Assembly (NCBI GenBank): GCA_964398945.1
Contig: CAYNOT010000029.1
Span: forward strand, 1-36,264
Length of the DNA stretch: 36,264 nucleotides
Direction: 5' to 3'
Source of the DNA: JBGTGG01 sp964398945
GTDB taxonomy: Bacteria; Bacteroidota; Bacteroidia; Cytophagales; Cyclobacteriaceae
Shown here: piece after piece, positions 6,022 to 14,494 of the stretch
How the letters are laid out: the number at the start of each line of letters is the position of its first letter
How positions within the stretch are numbered: position 1 is the first letter of the stretch
Notes under the pieces: model-generated
What the model was told of the DNA's origin: nothing
Seen by the model: the letters and a program-made list of their open reading frames with translations, nothing else
Databases searched by the model: none
Position numbers and translations under genes: made by a program

Positions 6022-8646
6022 ATGGCAAGCATTAATTTGGAATACCACCGTTTCATGGTGCACTTGGCGCAACGACACGTGCACGACGATGTGCGGCGGC
6101 TTGCACGCCTGGTGCTCGACAACCTGCAGACACTGGCCGAGGTCGGTGCTGTGCGCCGCGGGCGATCCACACGCTTGGCACCGCTGGCCATCGCGCACCT
6201 GGCGCAGATGCCTGTCGCCTACGACGGGGACGCCCGCGGTCCCGAGACCGGGCCGGTGCTCGGGAGACTCCACCAACTCGACGTCGGACCGTTTCGCGGA
6301 TTCATGCGGCAGGAGACGTTCGACCTCAGCCATGACATCACTCTGGTCTACGGTGCCAACGGCACCGGCAAAAGCAGCTTCTGCGAGGCCTTGGAGGTCG
6401 CGATGCTCGGTTCGATCAGCGAAGCGCAGGCCAAGCGAGTCGACCAACGGACCTACTGCAACAATGCGCGCCTGCGCCGCCACGTCGCACCGGTCCTGTC
6501 ATCCAAGGCGGCGGACGAGGCGCAGGCCGTCCAGCCCGACGAAGCCGAATACCGCTTCTGCTTCATCGAAAAGAACCGCCTTGACGACTTCGCCCGCATC
6601 GCCGCGCGCACCCCGAGCGATCAGCGTCAGCTCATCGCAACTCTGTTCGGCGTGGATCAGTTCAGCGAGTTCGTACGTGGCTTCAACCCCTCGCTCGATC
6701 AAGACCTGATGCTTAGCGGCGTCCAGGGGGCGCAGTTGGCACAGCGTCGCCTGCAGTTGGCGAATTCCGAGCAGACGATCGCCGCCTACCCGCAAAAGAT
6801 CGCAGCGGTCGAGGGCGAAGAGCAAGCCCTGGCGCAGCGCATATCGCCCGGCGCGACCTACCAGGTCTGTGTGGACTGGCTGCTCGGTACGCCGCAGCAG
6901 CAGGGGCGGTTGCCGTATGTCCAGGCACAGCTGGACGCCAACCCGCCTGCCATTCACGAGGTGACCCGAGCCCGCCTGCAGGCGTTGCTGGCAGAGGCTT
7001 ACCGCGTCCAGGGACTCTGGCAGGCGTCGTCCGCGCAACTCGCGGCTCGCGCCGGCGATGTTTCGTACGCGAAGCTCTACGAGGCAGTGCTAGCTCTGGC
7101 CGACGGAGCGACCGCCTGTCCCGCCTGCGGCACAGGACTGGCCGCCGTGGCGCAAGATCCGTTCACCAAGGCGCGAACGGGCCTCGACCAGCTCGCGCAA
7201 CTGGCGGCCCTCCAACAGCAGGAGACCGCGCTTCGGACGCAACTGAGCGAGGCGGTCCGAGCGCTGTGGGACGAGATGCGCCGCGTGCTGACGGCGGCCG
7301 CTGCCGCCTGTCCCGCCGAATTGCAGGCCGGGAACCTTCCGCTGCTGCCTCCCACGGCTACGGGCAACTGGCTTGCCGCGTGGGTCGACGGGGACCAGCG
7401 TGCCTGGCAAGCCCTGCTGGGAATCGCCAACATCATTGAGGGCCTCGACGCGCAGGCGCGTGACGCGCATGCCCAGCGCGGCGCGCTGGCCCAGGAGCGG
7501 GACCGACTGCAGCAGCACCAGTTGGAGATCGAACGGCTGCGGATCCTGCGCTCGACGGCCGATCAGGACCTGGCGGCCGCCCGCCAGACGGTGGCCGAGT
7601 TCGACGAGGCAAACCGCGAGCTGATCCAGGCTGTCGCGGCCGAAGTGCCGGTGGTGGCGCACCATCAGCGGATCAAGGCCGCCTACGACGGCTTCCTGCC
7701 CGAGATCCAGGCCTACCTGACCGCTCTGCCGGGTGTGCTGCTGCAGGGGCTGGGCGAACAGGCCCGGCATCTGTACAACGCCTTTAACCGAGCCGATCCG
7801 CCCGGCGATCTGCTGCACGCGCTGTGGTTGCCGGTGGCGGAGAACGGCAAGATCGAGGTGGAGTTCGCGGGGGAGCCGGGCATGCGCTACGACGCGCTCA
7901 TCGTCTTCAGCGAAGGGCACATCAAATGTCTTGGCCTGGCGATCCTGCTCGCCAAGAACATCGCACAGGGCTGTCCCGTGGTCATCTTCGATGACGTCGT
8001 CAACGCGATCGACGACGATCACCGCGACGGCATCTGGCGCACCTTCTTCGAGGACGGCCTGCTCGACGGCAAGCAGGTCATCCTCACCTCACACGCCGAG
8101 GAATTCCTGCACCGTATCCAACAGGAGTTGGGCGTGCGGCGTGCCGCAGCCATCAAGCGCTACAAGTTCCTCCCGCATCAGGGAGAGCACGAGCTACGCG
8201 TCGACAGCGACCCGCCGACGAAGAACTACGTGCTGCTGGCCCAGCAAGCGTTGGCCGCCGACGAGAAGCGCGAAGCGCTGCGCCAAGCGCGGCCGGCGCT
8301 GGAGAGTCTGACGGACCGCCTCTGGACATGGCTGGGCCGGCGGGCGGACGGTCGAATCGACATCAAGCTGGGTGGGCCCCGCTCGCCCTGGGAGTTGAAC
8401 AACAAGTGCAGCAAGCTGCGATCGGCGGTCGATCGGATCGCGGTGCAGCACGACGGGGCGCCGCAGGCGGTCGCCGCGCTCGCCTCACTGCTCAATGTCA
8501 GCGGCGCGAGTATCGAGTGGGGATACCTCAACAGTGGCGTACACGACGCCCAGCGTGACCATGAATTTGACCGTGCCACGGTGCGCACAATAGTGGAGTC
8601 CGTCACCGCATTAGACGCAGCACTAGAAGCGTTGCAGAACCGCTGA
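6022..8646 (+). CDS. Rad50/SMC-like ATPase with a CxxC hook
   Basis: An 874-residue ABC-type ATPase. Walker A GANGTGKS is at 111-118, a long coiled-coil region follows, CPAC at 366-369 is in the place of a zinc hook, the signature FSEGHIKCLGLA is at 629-640, Walker B VVIFDDVVNAID at 653-664 and the H-loop TSHAEE at 689-694. Ahead of the ATPase head lie about 90 extra residues of helical sequence, and beyond it about 170 residues (700-874) of unknown fold. The layout resembles SMC-like proteins of phage defence (Lamassu LmuB, RloC), where the ATPase senses DNA and controls a nuclease. It differs from RloC in having its candidate nuclease, DUF3800, as a separate upstream gene. The ATG at 6022 has GAGGGGG 6 bases upstream. 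Confidence 0.82.
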   Translation: MASINLEYHRFMVHLAQRHVHDDVRRLARLVLDNLQTLAEVGAVRRGRSTRLAPLAIAHLAQMPVAYDGDARGPETGPVLGRLHQLDVGPFRGFMRQETFDLSHDITLVYGANGTGKSSFCEALEVAMLGSISEAQAKRVDQRTYCNNARLRRHVAPVLSSKAADEAQAVQPDEAEYRFCFIEKNRLDDFARIAARTPSDQRQLIATLFGVDQFSEFVRGFNPSLDQDLMLSGVQGAQLAQRRLQLANSEQTIAAYPQKIAAVEGEEQALAQRISPGATYQVCVDWLLGTPQQQGRLPYVQAQLDANPPAIHEVTRARLQALLAEAYRVQGLWQASSAQLAARAGDVSYAKLYEAVLALADGATACPACGTGLAAVAQDPFTKARTGLDQLAQLAALQQQETALRTQLSEAVRALWDEMRRVLTAAAAACPAELQAGNLPLLPPTATGNWLAAWVDGDQRAWQALLGIANIIEGLDAQARDAHAQRGALAQERDRLQQHQLEIERLRILRSTADQDLAAARQTVAEFDEANRELIQAVAAEVPVVAHHQRIKAAYDGFLPEIQAYLTALPGVLLQGLGEQARHLYNAFNRADPPGDLLHALWLPVAENGKIEVEFAGEPGMRYDALIVFSEGHIKCLGLAILLAKNIAQGCPVVIFDDVVNAIDDDHRDGIWRTFFEDGLLDGKQVILTSHAEEFLHRIQQELGVRRAAAIKRYKFLPHQGEHELRVDSDPPTKNYVLLAQQALAADEKREALRQARPALESLTDRLWTWLGRRADGRIDIKLGGPRSPWELNNKCSKLRSAVDRIAVQHDGAPQAVAALASLLNVSGASIEWGYLNSGVHDAQRDHEFDRATVRTIVESVTALDAALEALQNR

Positions 8647-8778
8647 TTAACCTCCCTAGGCCGTCCGAGATAAGGTTGAATGAGAGACGTCTACCTCACC
8701 CAGCATCCTAGACCCCATGACCGATGCCCAATCGACGTCTGCTTTGGGTCGATCGCAGCCGGCGCAATGGAAGGATGT

Positions 8779-8899
8779 CTATGGGTGAATATCGCCGCAC
8801 CCATGGCAGGCGTGCGCAAACCTTTACGCTCCCTGCGGGAGCTGACAACTGGCCGGTGGCCAGGGCCTTGGCCGCCTGCCGGCGGCCTGCCTTCGGCCT
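8779..8899 (+). repeat. Dispersed 120-bp repeat, copy A
   Basis: It begins CTATGGGTG(A)ATATCGCCG and ends CCTGCCTTCGGCCT; the copy at 11192-11310 is about 85% identical by eye. It contains the inverted repeat ATGGGTG/CACCCAT and GGCCGGTGGCC-type stems. It ends 5 bases from the stop of the GIY-YIG gene, so it abuts the replication module. No gene is evident in 8647-8904. Confidence 0.75.
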
Positions 8900-8904
8900 G
8901 GATC

Positions 8905-9834
8905 TCAGGCGGCGACGGGCTCTTCCTGATGATGGAGGGATAGCACCGCAATGGCTTGGGCTGGCTCGATCCGGAAGAACTCCCGTTTGTGGCTTAGCCG
9001 TGTCGGACCAAAAGCGACATGCATGGCTTGCTCCACGGCATCGGGGTCTGGGGTGCGACAGGCGTACTCCACCTTGAAACCTGCGGGCACGCCCGTTGTG
9101 TGGAGCTGGGCGGCGCGATCGGCAGGGTCAAGGCGTGTCTTGCCGATCTTGATCAGGCCCGGCATGGATGGGTTGGTCAGGATGTAGACGAAGCCGGGGG
9201 TGCGGGTAGTCGCCTTACCTCTTGCTTTCTTCGGGCTCTCGATCCCCTGCTCATCAGATATCTTTTCAACAGGCTTATGAAGCCTGTCACAAATGCGCTG
9301 CCACTCAGCCTCCCGGTCTTCATGCCAGTCCAAAGGAACAGGTCGCCTCGCAATCTTCATGGCCTGACTTGTGGTCGGAACATCGATGTATTGCTCACCA
9401 TCGAGCCACGCCTTTTCAGGTAGACCTACCTCAATCTCACACAAGCCATCAAACGTTGAAACATGTCGGAGAAGCTTTCCGGAAGCGTCGCCACCAGAAT
9501 GAATGCTGTTCGCAACAAGCTCGACCAGCACTTCCCCGAGCCGGCTTCTCATCCTTTCCGTGATTTTCGCGCGCCCCATCATATTGAAGATCTCATCTTC
9601 GTATATATACAAAGTGACACCTTCGATTCCGAGGTCCATTTGAAGTTTCAACTGAGTGAGGATCACCTTCCAAACCGCCCGATGTTCGGGACCGAGTTTC
9701 AGCCCCGAGTAGTAGACAGCCCCCCGCCCCTCCTTCGCCTCTCGAATGATCACGTTCGACAGCCATTCTGACTGATAACCGTCTCCAAACATCGGCCCAT
9801 CAAGGAGCAGCCTTGGCACGGAAACGGCCTTCAC
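8905..9834 (-). CDS. Initiator-like winged-helix domain fused to a GIY-YIG (T5orf172) nuclease
   Basis: A 309-residue two-part protein. The C-terminal part is a T5orf172-type GIY-YIG domain: GFVYILTN at 214-221, IKIGKT at 228-233, Arg240 (PADRAAQL), Glu268, His272 and REFFRI at 284-289, so the catalytic set looks complete. Residues 14-113 follow the layout of the TrfA-like initiator encoded just upstream: MFGDG against LFGVG, then YYSGLKLGPEHRAVWKVIL against RYKGPYLNQDHLKLWQACI, then a helical DNA-binding-like stretch. The ATG at 9834 overlaps the initiator's stop by 4 bases, so translation is coupled. I infer a nuclease aimed at replication origins by an initiator-type DNA-binding domain. 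The role could be copy control, competition with related plasmids or resolution. The initiator match is by eye and needs a structure comparison. Confidence 0.72.
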   Translation of the reverse strand: MKAVSVPRLLLDGPMFGDGYQSEWLSNVIIREAKEGRGAVYYSGLKLGPEHRAVWKVILTQLKLQMDLGIEGVTLYIYEDEIFNMMGRAKITERMRSRLGEVLVELVANSIHSGGDASGKLLRHVSTFDGLCEIEVGLPEKAWLDGEQYIDVPTTSQAMKIARRPVPLDWHEDREAEWQRICDRLHKPVEKISDEQGIESPKKARGKATTRTPGFVYILTNPSMPGLIKIGKTRLDPADRAAQLHTTGVPAGFKVEYACRTPDPDAVEQAMHVAFGPTRLSHKREFFRIEPAQAIAVLSLHHQEEPVAA

Positions 9835-10832
9835 AGCACCACTCCCCTTCCAGGCCTATTGTGCTCCGCCTGAGTCTTGAAACTCTTCTTCGCCCGCTCC
9901 CTATTCTTTGCTTCTGCCGCCATCCTCCTCGCGAACGCGGCGGCTGCCGCAGCCTCAGCTGCACGCATATCGACGGTTGTCGCCGCCTTCTTGACGAAGA
10001 GCGTGTCCGTCTTCTTGTCCAATTTCCAGTCCAAAACGAGGGGTCGCATACCGCCCTTGAGCTTGCCCATCGCACCCTTGATCCGCTGACGCAGGCGAGG
10101 CAGGTCGAGCTTTGATCCACTCAGCTCCTTGATCTCGCTAACCGTCAGCTTCGGCGGTTCCTTCTGGCTTGCATAATAGTTGTGAAGCCAGGAAGCCAAC
10201 TGGTCCTTGCCAAGCCCCGCCAAGCGCAGCATGTCGTTGCTCAGCGTCTCGTTCGACATAAACTGCTTCAGGTACTGGCTCATTTGAATAACAGTTTTCC
10301 CCGTTGCCTTGTCATAAACGGCCTCGAGGATGAGACGCCCAAAGTAGTTGACGCGAGATGTACTGATTTCCACCTCAGCGCTACCCAGATCTTTCAGCAA
10401 CTTCCAGGTCCTTCGGTATTGCCGAGAGTCCCCAGTGGAGCGTCCGCTGAGGCGCAGCAGGTCGGCGAAGTTGGTCACAATAAATTGATCCCCGTTGAGT
10501 CCGACTGTTTCCCGCGCCAGGAAGATGCACGCCTGCCAGAGTTTCAGGTGATCCTGATTGAGGTATGGCCCCTTGTACCGGATTTCCGCCCCAGTTAGCC
10601 GACGATCAACTATCACTGGCGTGAAGTCGGTAACCTCGTCGCCATCAATGCCAACACCAAAAAGGGCGCAGCGCAGAACAGACACCGGGACCAGCGTGTA
10701 GAGCGGGGCTTCGTCCGTAAGCGAGCTCTTCTCCTTCTTGGCAGGGTCTTCCGCATGTTGCTCTTTGGCAGGAAAATCCTTGGAGGATGGCTTCTTTGAA
10801 CTCGGTCGGGTGAATGTCTTGGCTGTCTTCAT
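9831..10832 (-). CDS. TrfA-like plasmid replication initiator
   Basis: A 333-residue protein. A basic, Lys/Pro-rich N-terminus (1-45) leads to VSVLRCALFGVG at 51-61, EIRYKGPYLNQDHLKLWQAC at 83-102, FADLLRLSGRSTG at 122-134 and KLLKDLGSAEVEI, the pattern of the TrfA family: a dimerising winged helix followed by a second winged helix that reads iterons. Five identical 16-bp iterons start 94 bases upstream of its ATG, and an inverted repeat (10865-10881) lies between, a likely site of autoregulation. This is the element's replication protein and supports a circular, replicating form after excision. No good Shine-Dalgarno precedes the ATG. The next gene overlaps its stop by 4 bases. Confidence 0.85.
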   Translation of the reverse strand: MKTAKTFTRPSSKKPSSKDFPAKEQHAEDPAKKEKSSLTDEAPLYTLVPVSVLRCALFGVGIDGDEVTDFTPVIVDRRLTGAEIRYKGPYLNQDHLKLWQACIFLARETVGLNGDQFIVTNFADLLRLSGRSTGDSRQYRRTWKLLKDLGSAEVEISTSRVNYFGRLILEAVYDKATGKTVIQMSQYLKQFMSNETLSNDMLRLAGLGKDQLASWLHNYYASQKEPPKLTVSEIKELSGSKLDLPRLRQRIKGAMGKLKGGMRPLVLDWKLDKKTDTLFVKKAATTVDMRAAEAAAAAAFARRMAAEAKNRERAKKSFKTQAEHNRPGRGVVL

Positions 10833-10864
10833 GCCAAGAAGGTAGGCAGCAAACGGCTTCTGTC

Positions 10865-10881
10865 AATCACCCCTGGTGATT
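10865..10881. promoter_or_regulatory. Inverted repeat upstream of the initiator gene
   Basis: AATCACC (10865-10871) and GGTGATT (10875-10881) are perfect 7-bp inverted repeats with a 3-base spacer, 32 bases upstream of the initiator ATG. The position suits an operator for self-repression by a dimeric initiator. Its sequence is unrelated to the iterons. Confidence 0.5.
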
Positions 10882-10926
10882 AGCTACCAAACAGAAAAGC
10901 AAGGCAGGGCCAAGGCATAACTCGGA

Positions 10927-11029
10927 CTATGTTTCCTGCTACACCAGACTATGTTTCCTGCTACGAAAAACTATGTTTCCTGCTACCGACCCTATGTTTC
11001 CTGCTACACCGGACTATGTTTCCTGCTAC
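10927..11029. repeat. Five 16-bp iterons: replication origin
   Basis: CTATGTTTCCTGCTAC is repeated five times without mismatch at 10927, 10949, 10971, 10992 and 11014. The spacing of 21-22 bp places every copy on the same face of the helix. Together with the adjacent TrfA-like gene and the AT-rich stretch that follows, this is a typical iteron-controlled origin. Confidence 0.9.
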
Positions 11030-11039
11030 ACCCGCACTC

Positions 11040-11100
11040 GCCAAACCTTTGTTACCAAAGCGTTTTTCGCCCCTTCTTTAGGTTTATAGGTTTTAGAGGT
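11040..11100. other. AT-rich stretch, likely DNA unwinding element
   Basis: After the last iteron the sequence becomes markedly richer in A/T (for example GGTTTATAGGTTTTAG) than the high-GC genes around it. It holds a CTTTG/CAAAG inverted repeat. This is the expected place for origin melting. I see no clear DnaA box. Confidence 0.6.
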
Positions 11101-11105
11101 TGAGG

Positions 11106-11182
11106 GCCCGCTAGCGCGGGCAGGGATCTTTCAGATCTGGAGGGAAAGGCAACAGCAGCAGCGCCGGGGGCTGCGCCCCGGC
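11106..11182. other. Hairpin cluster beside the origin
   Basis: GCCCGC/GCGGGC (11106-11111 and 11116-11121) and GCCGGGG/CCCCGGC (11163-11169 and 11176-11182) are perfect inverted repeats with short loops; a smaller GATCT/AGATC pair lies between. They may be single-strand initiation or structural sites of the origin. No gene is evident between 10833 and 11514 (682 bases); besides the origin it holds copies of both dispersed repeats. Confidence 0.5.
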
Positions 11183-11191
11183 CGGCCTGTG

Positions 11192-11310
11192 CTATGGGTG
11201 GATATCACCGCACCCATGGGAAACCTTCCCCATCCCTACGCTCCCTGCGGGAGCGGACCACTGGCCGGTGGCCAGGACCTGGCCGCCTGCCGGCGGCCTG
11301 CCTTCGGCCT
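11192..11310 (+). repeat. Dispersed 120-bp repeat, copy B
   Basis: This is the second copy of the sequence at 8779-8899 in the same orientation. The best shared blocks are TACGCTCCCTGCGGGAGC, ACTGGCCGGTGGCCAGG and the GC-rich end. With copy A it brackets the replication genes and iterons. Confidence 0.75.
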
Positions 11311-11367
11311 TGACCCCAGAACGCTCCCGGCAGCCCGCCAGCACCCACCCACGGGCCAGCCAGCCCT

Positions 11368-11413
11368 ACCTACCCCAGTGCGGAGCAGCGGCGCGCCAAG
11401 CGCCGCCCAGGCC
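11368..11413 (+). repeat. 46-bp direct repeat, left copy
   Basis: It is identical over 46 bases to 14495-14540, starting ACCTACCCCAGTGCGGAGC and ending CGCCGCCCAGGCC. It contains the hairpin GCGGCGC/GCGCCGC. The flanking bases differ at once on both sides. The two copies bracket the HEPN-helicase gene pair. Confidence 0.9.
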
Positions 11414-11514
11414 CTTGCTCTGCCCCAGTTGTCCGGCCGCCGTCAGGCGGCCAACCAACCGCTTGGCGCTTAACCGAACCTTGGTGACACAATCGGCCAC
11501 CACAGGGGGAACCG

Positions 11515-12060
11515 ATGCCATCCAAAGCCAGCCTAACCTTCGACCACGCCATCCAGGATGCCGTCGACCTGGTCAATCACTTCGACAAGCTCAACACCCA
11601 ACCGCCACCGCCCGAGAACGAAGTTCTGAAACGAGCCAGCCTGGTCATGGCCTTGGCCGCTTTGGAGACCTACTTCGAGGATCGGCTGGTCGAGGCCGTG
11701 GAGACCGTTGCTGGCACGGGCGAAGGCCACCTGTCGAAGTTCATGCGCGACAGCCTGGCCAACGATCTCAAGTACTTCCACACCCCCAGCACCGATCGCG
11801 TCCGGCCCTTGTTCCAGAAGTACCTGGGCATTGACATCACGGAAGGCTGGAAGTGGAACATGATGGAGCCGTCGGCCGCCCGGTCGGAGTTGAACGCCTT
11901 GGCCAAGAAGCGGGGCGACATCGCCCATCGCTCATGGCGTCCGAGCAGTGGCGCACCCACCAAGCACGCCGTCTCCCGTGATGACCTTCGCCGGCATATC
12001 CACTTCATCCGACAGATGGTACTGGCCACGGATGCGGTACTGACCGGCCTGGCTGCATAA
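11515..12060 (+). CDS. HEPN-domain protein, candidate RNase toxin/effector
   Basis: A 181-residue helical protein with KKRGDIAHRS at 131-140. Arg133 and His138 fit the Rx4H catalytic motif of HEPN ribonucleases, and the long N-terminal helix (LKRASLVMALAALETYFEDR, 38-57) fits the MAE_28990/RiboL-PSP type of HEPN fold. Such proteins cut RNA as dimers in toxin-antitoxin and abortive-infection systems. The ATG at 11515 follows GGGGGAA. A UvrD-like helicase gene begins 92 bases downstream on the same strand, and 46-bp repeats frame both genes as one unit. No separate antitoxin gene is seen, so the helicase may be the partner or sensor. The family call is by motif. Confidence 0.72.
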   Translation: MPSKASLTFDHAIQDAVDLVNHFDKLNTQPPPPENEVLKRASLVMALAALETYFEDRLVEAVETVAGTGEGHLSKFMRDSLANDLKYFHTPSTDRVRPLFQKYLGIDITEGWKWNMMEPSAARSELNALAKKRGDIAHRSWRPSSGAPTKHAVSRDDLRRHIHFIRQMVLATDAVLTGLAA

Positions 12061-12152
12061 GGGCCATTCTCCACGCTGGCAGCCCCTGACAGCCTTGGCC
12101 CTCGGCTCGTATCTCCGGTTAAGATCGACGCTGGGGAACGGCTTACAAGGCT

Positions 12153-14480
12153 ATGGGCGAGACCTCTTACACCAGCGAACAGGTGCGTGTCATCGAGCAC
12201 GACGGTGGCCACGCCGTAGTCGCAGCGGTTGCCGGTTCAGGAAAGACGGAAACGCTGATTGGCCGTGTTCGTCATCTGTTGCGCGACCACAATCCAAATC
12301 AGATTGCTGTGGTCATGTTCAACAAGGATGCTGCGCAATCTTTCCGCGAGCGCTTCGAAAGGGCCGTTGGTGGGACAGCACCAGAGATCCGCACGTTCAA
12401 TTCAATGGGCAATCGGATCGTCAATCGGTTCGTGCAGATCGGCCTCCTGCCGGATGCCAGGATCGAAGAGAAAGACCATCACCGAACCAGGATAGCCAAA
12501 GGGGCTTTCACTCATGTTTTCAAGAGTCTCAATGGCGAGGATGAGACACCCGATAAGGACCTGATCGACGCTTTCATCACGTTCCTTCAACTGGTGAAGT
12601 CTGATACCCGATCTCCGGATCACGTATTCGAAGCCGGCAACTACCAGAAGTCGGCTCAGGGGTTTGTCGAAGCGTTCCATCTTTTCGAGAAGGAACGAAA
12701 GAGGCTGAAGATCCGCTTCTTCGAAGATCAGCTCTACGATCCCGTCAAGCTGATGCTCAAAACCCAGGAAACCCAACGTTACGTCGCCGACAAGGTTGAT
12801 CACCTGATTGTCGATGAAGCCCAAGACATGAACGGGATCCAGATTGCGCTGCTTAGGATCCTGGCCGGAACGCGCGCGAAAGTCATGCTCGTGGGCGACG
12901 AAGACCAAGCGATATACGACTGGCGCGGCTCCAAGCCCGACTACCTCATCCGCGGATTCGAGAAGGACTTCACCCAAGCCGTCCGTTACACCCTGCCGCA
13001 CACCTTCCGCTTTGGTCACCATCTATCCATAGCGGCGAGTCAGGTCATCACGCGCAATGCCAATCGCAACCCCAAGATCAGCATTTCGGCCGAGGGCACT
13101 CCGAGAACTCGGATCCACAGCCTAGGGTTGTCGCTTGGACTCACAGGGCTCGGGGATTACATCAAGGAGGTCGTCGATGAAGGAGCCTCCCCCGAGGATA
13201 TTGCGGTACTGGTTAGGACCTACAGCCTAAGTGTGTCCATCGAACTGGAGCTTCACCATCACGGCATTCCGTACTTCGTTTATGGACGCCCGCCCCTCAC
13301 CAGAATTCCGGAAATAAGTGCCCTCGTAGGCGTACTCCAACTAGCCAGCGGACGCTGGAATAAGCTGGGTGAGGATGAAGTCAACTACATCATCCGGAGC
13401 CTGTTGCAGCGCCCCGCCCTCTATCTGGACAAAGTGGCGATCGACCGCGTGGTTCAAGACGCATCACGCGCTCCCGAGCACCTTGCGAATGTAATTCGGT
13501 CAGTCATCACACCGCAGACCAAGGAGTTTCATGCGGATCAGATCAGGGACCGCGCAGACCTCTTGGACATCATAGGAACCACTACCGAGCCCGATGCCAA
13601 GGTGATTGAGGTTCTCGATCTCTACCTGTCGGGAACGAACTTCGAGAAGATGATTGCCAAGCAATCCCCAACCGCGGAGATGGCAGAGGCCATCTTGGCG
13701 AACGTCGCAGCATTTAAGCTCATAGCAAAGCGGCATGAAGGGACGATCGCCGAGTTCCTGGAAGAAATCGACCCCTTGATCGACTCATCGAAGAAGGATC
13801 CCCCGGACGAACCCCATGTCTGGATAGGATCAATTCATCGCTCAAAGGGCGCGCAGTGGCCGCACGTCTTCGTCCCCGGCCTTGCTGCTCGTTCCTTCCC
13901 CAGGGACGACCTCGAGCATGAGCAGATCGAAGCCGAGCGGCGCCTGTTCTATGTTGCGATCACACGTGCAAGCCAGCAGCTCTTTGTCGCACATCCTGCT
14001 GACTCGGACTTCAAGGAGATCTCCGAAAACATTGATTGCGATAAGGCCATCTCCAGCGCGAGCCCCGTATCTCAGTTCGTCTGGGAAATGGATCTGGCCT
14101 TGGCCCGACATGCTGCCGCTGCGGTGGAAAATGGCGGCCCTTTTTCAACGGCTTCTGTGGCCAGGCCGGAAATTGCCAACGCCTACTTTGAACGCTTCCC
14201 TTGCGCGTCTGGGTGGTCCTACACCCGCCGCCCCAGGGTACATCGCGTCGCAACAACTGGCCGCTCTACCTCTACCGACATGCCTCCTGGAACCAGGATC
14301 CGCCACCCCAGCTTCGGCCCTGGGAAGATTGATCGCTGGGTGGACGGCCGAGTTGTACGCGTGGTTTTTGACAGTGGAGACTCGCGCATGCTCGTAGCAA
14401 GCCAAGCTGGCTTGACTCTGGAGAACGGCCCGGGCGGCCATGCCTCGACTGATCTATGCGATGACGATATCCCGTTCTAG
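12153..14480 (+). CDS. UvrD/Rep-like superfamily 1A DNA helicase
   Basis: A 775-residue helicase. It has a Q-motif region (TSEQVRVIEHD), Walker A AGSGKT at 27-32, DEAQD at 221-225, motif III GDEDQAIYDWRG at 248-259, motif V-like HRSKGAQWPHVFVPGL and motif VI RRLFYVAITRASQQL. The last about 60 residues include GTRIRHPSFGPGKIDRW, like the Tudor-like C-terminal domain of PcrA/UvrD. It is slightly longer than housekeeping UvrD and diverged, with 1B/2B insertions. The neighbouring HEPN gene and the framing repeats suggest a defence role, with the helicase sensing abnormal DNA. The start is the first ATG before the Q-motif and has a poor ribosome binding site. Confidence 0.8.
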   Translation: MGETSYTSEQVRVIEHDGGHAVVAAVAGSGKTETLIGRVRHLLRDHNPNQIAVVMFNKDAAQSFRERFERAVGGTAPEIRTFNSMGNRIVNRFVQIGLLPDARIEEKDHHRTRIAKGAFTHVFKSLNGEDETPDKDLIDAFITFLQLVKSDTRSPDHVFEAGNYQKSAQGFVEAFHLFEKERKRLKIRFFEDQLYDPVKLMLKTQETQRYVADKVDHLIVDEAQDMNGIQIALLRILAGTRAKVMLVGDEDQAIYDWRGSKPDYLIRGFEKDFTQAVRYTLPHTFRFGHHLSIAASQVITRNANRNPKISISAEGTPRTRIHSLGLSLGLTGLGDYIKEVVDEGASPEDIAVLVRTYSLSVSIELELHHHGIPYFVYGRPPLTRIPEISALVGVLQLASGRWNKLGEDEVNYIIRSLLQRPALYLDKVAIDRVVQDASRAPEHLANVIRSVITPQTKEFHADQIRDRADLLDIIGTTTEPDAKVIEVLDLYLSGTNFEKMIAKQSPTAEMAEAILANVAAFKLIAKRHEGTIAEFLEEIDPLIDSSKKDPPDEPHVWIGSIHRSKGAQWPHVFVPGLAARSFPRDDLEHEQIEAERRLFYVAITRASQQLFVAHPADSDFKEISENIDCDKAISSASPVSQFVWEMDLALARHAAAAVENGGPFSTASVARPEIANAYFERFPCASGWSYTRRPRVHRVATTGRSTSTDMPPGTRIRHPSFGPGKIDRWVDGRVVRVVFDSGDSRMLVASQAGLTLENGPGGHASTDLCDDDIPF

Positions 14481-14494
14481 GATCCCTGCCCCAC

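Noticed and set aside
10927..11029. Regular repeats considered as a CRISPR array
   Set aside because: The gaps between repeats are only 5-6 bases, far too short for spacers. The adjacent TrfA-like gene makes them iterons.
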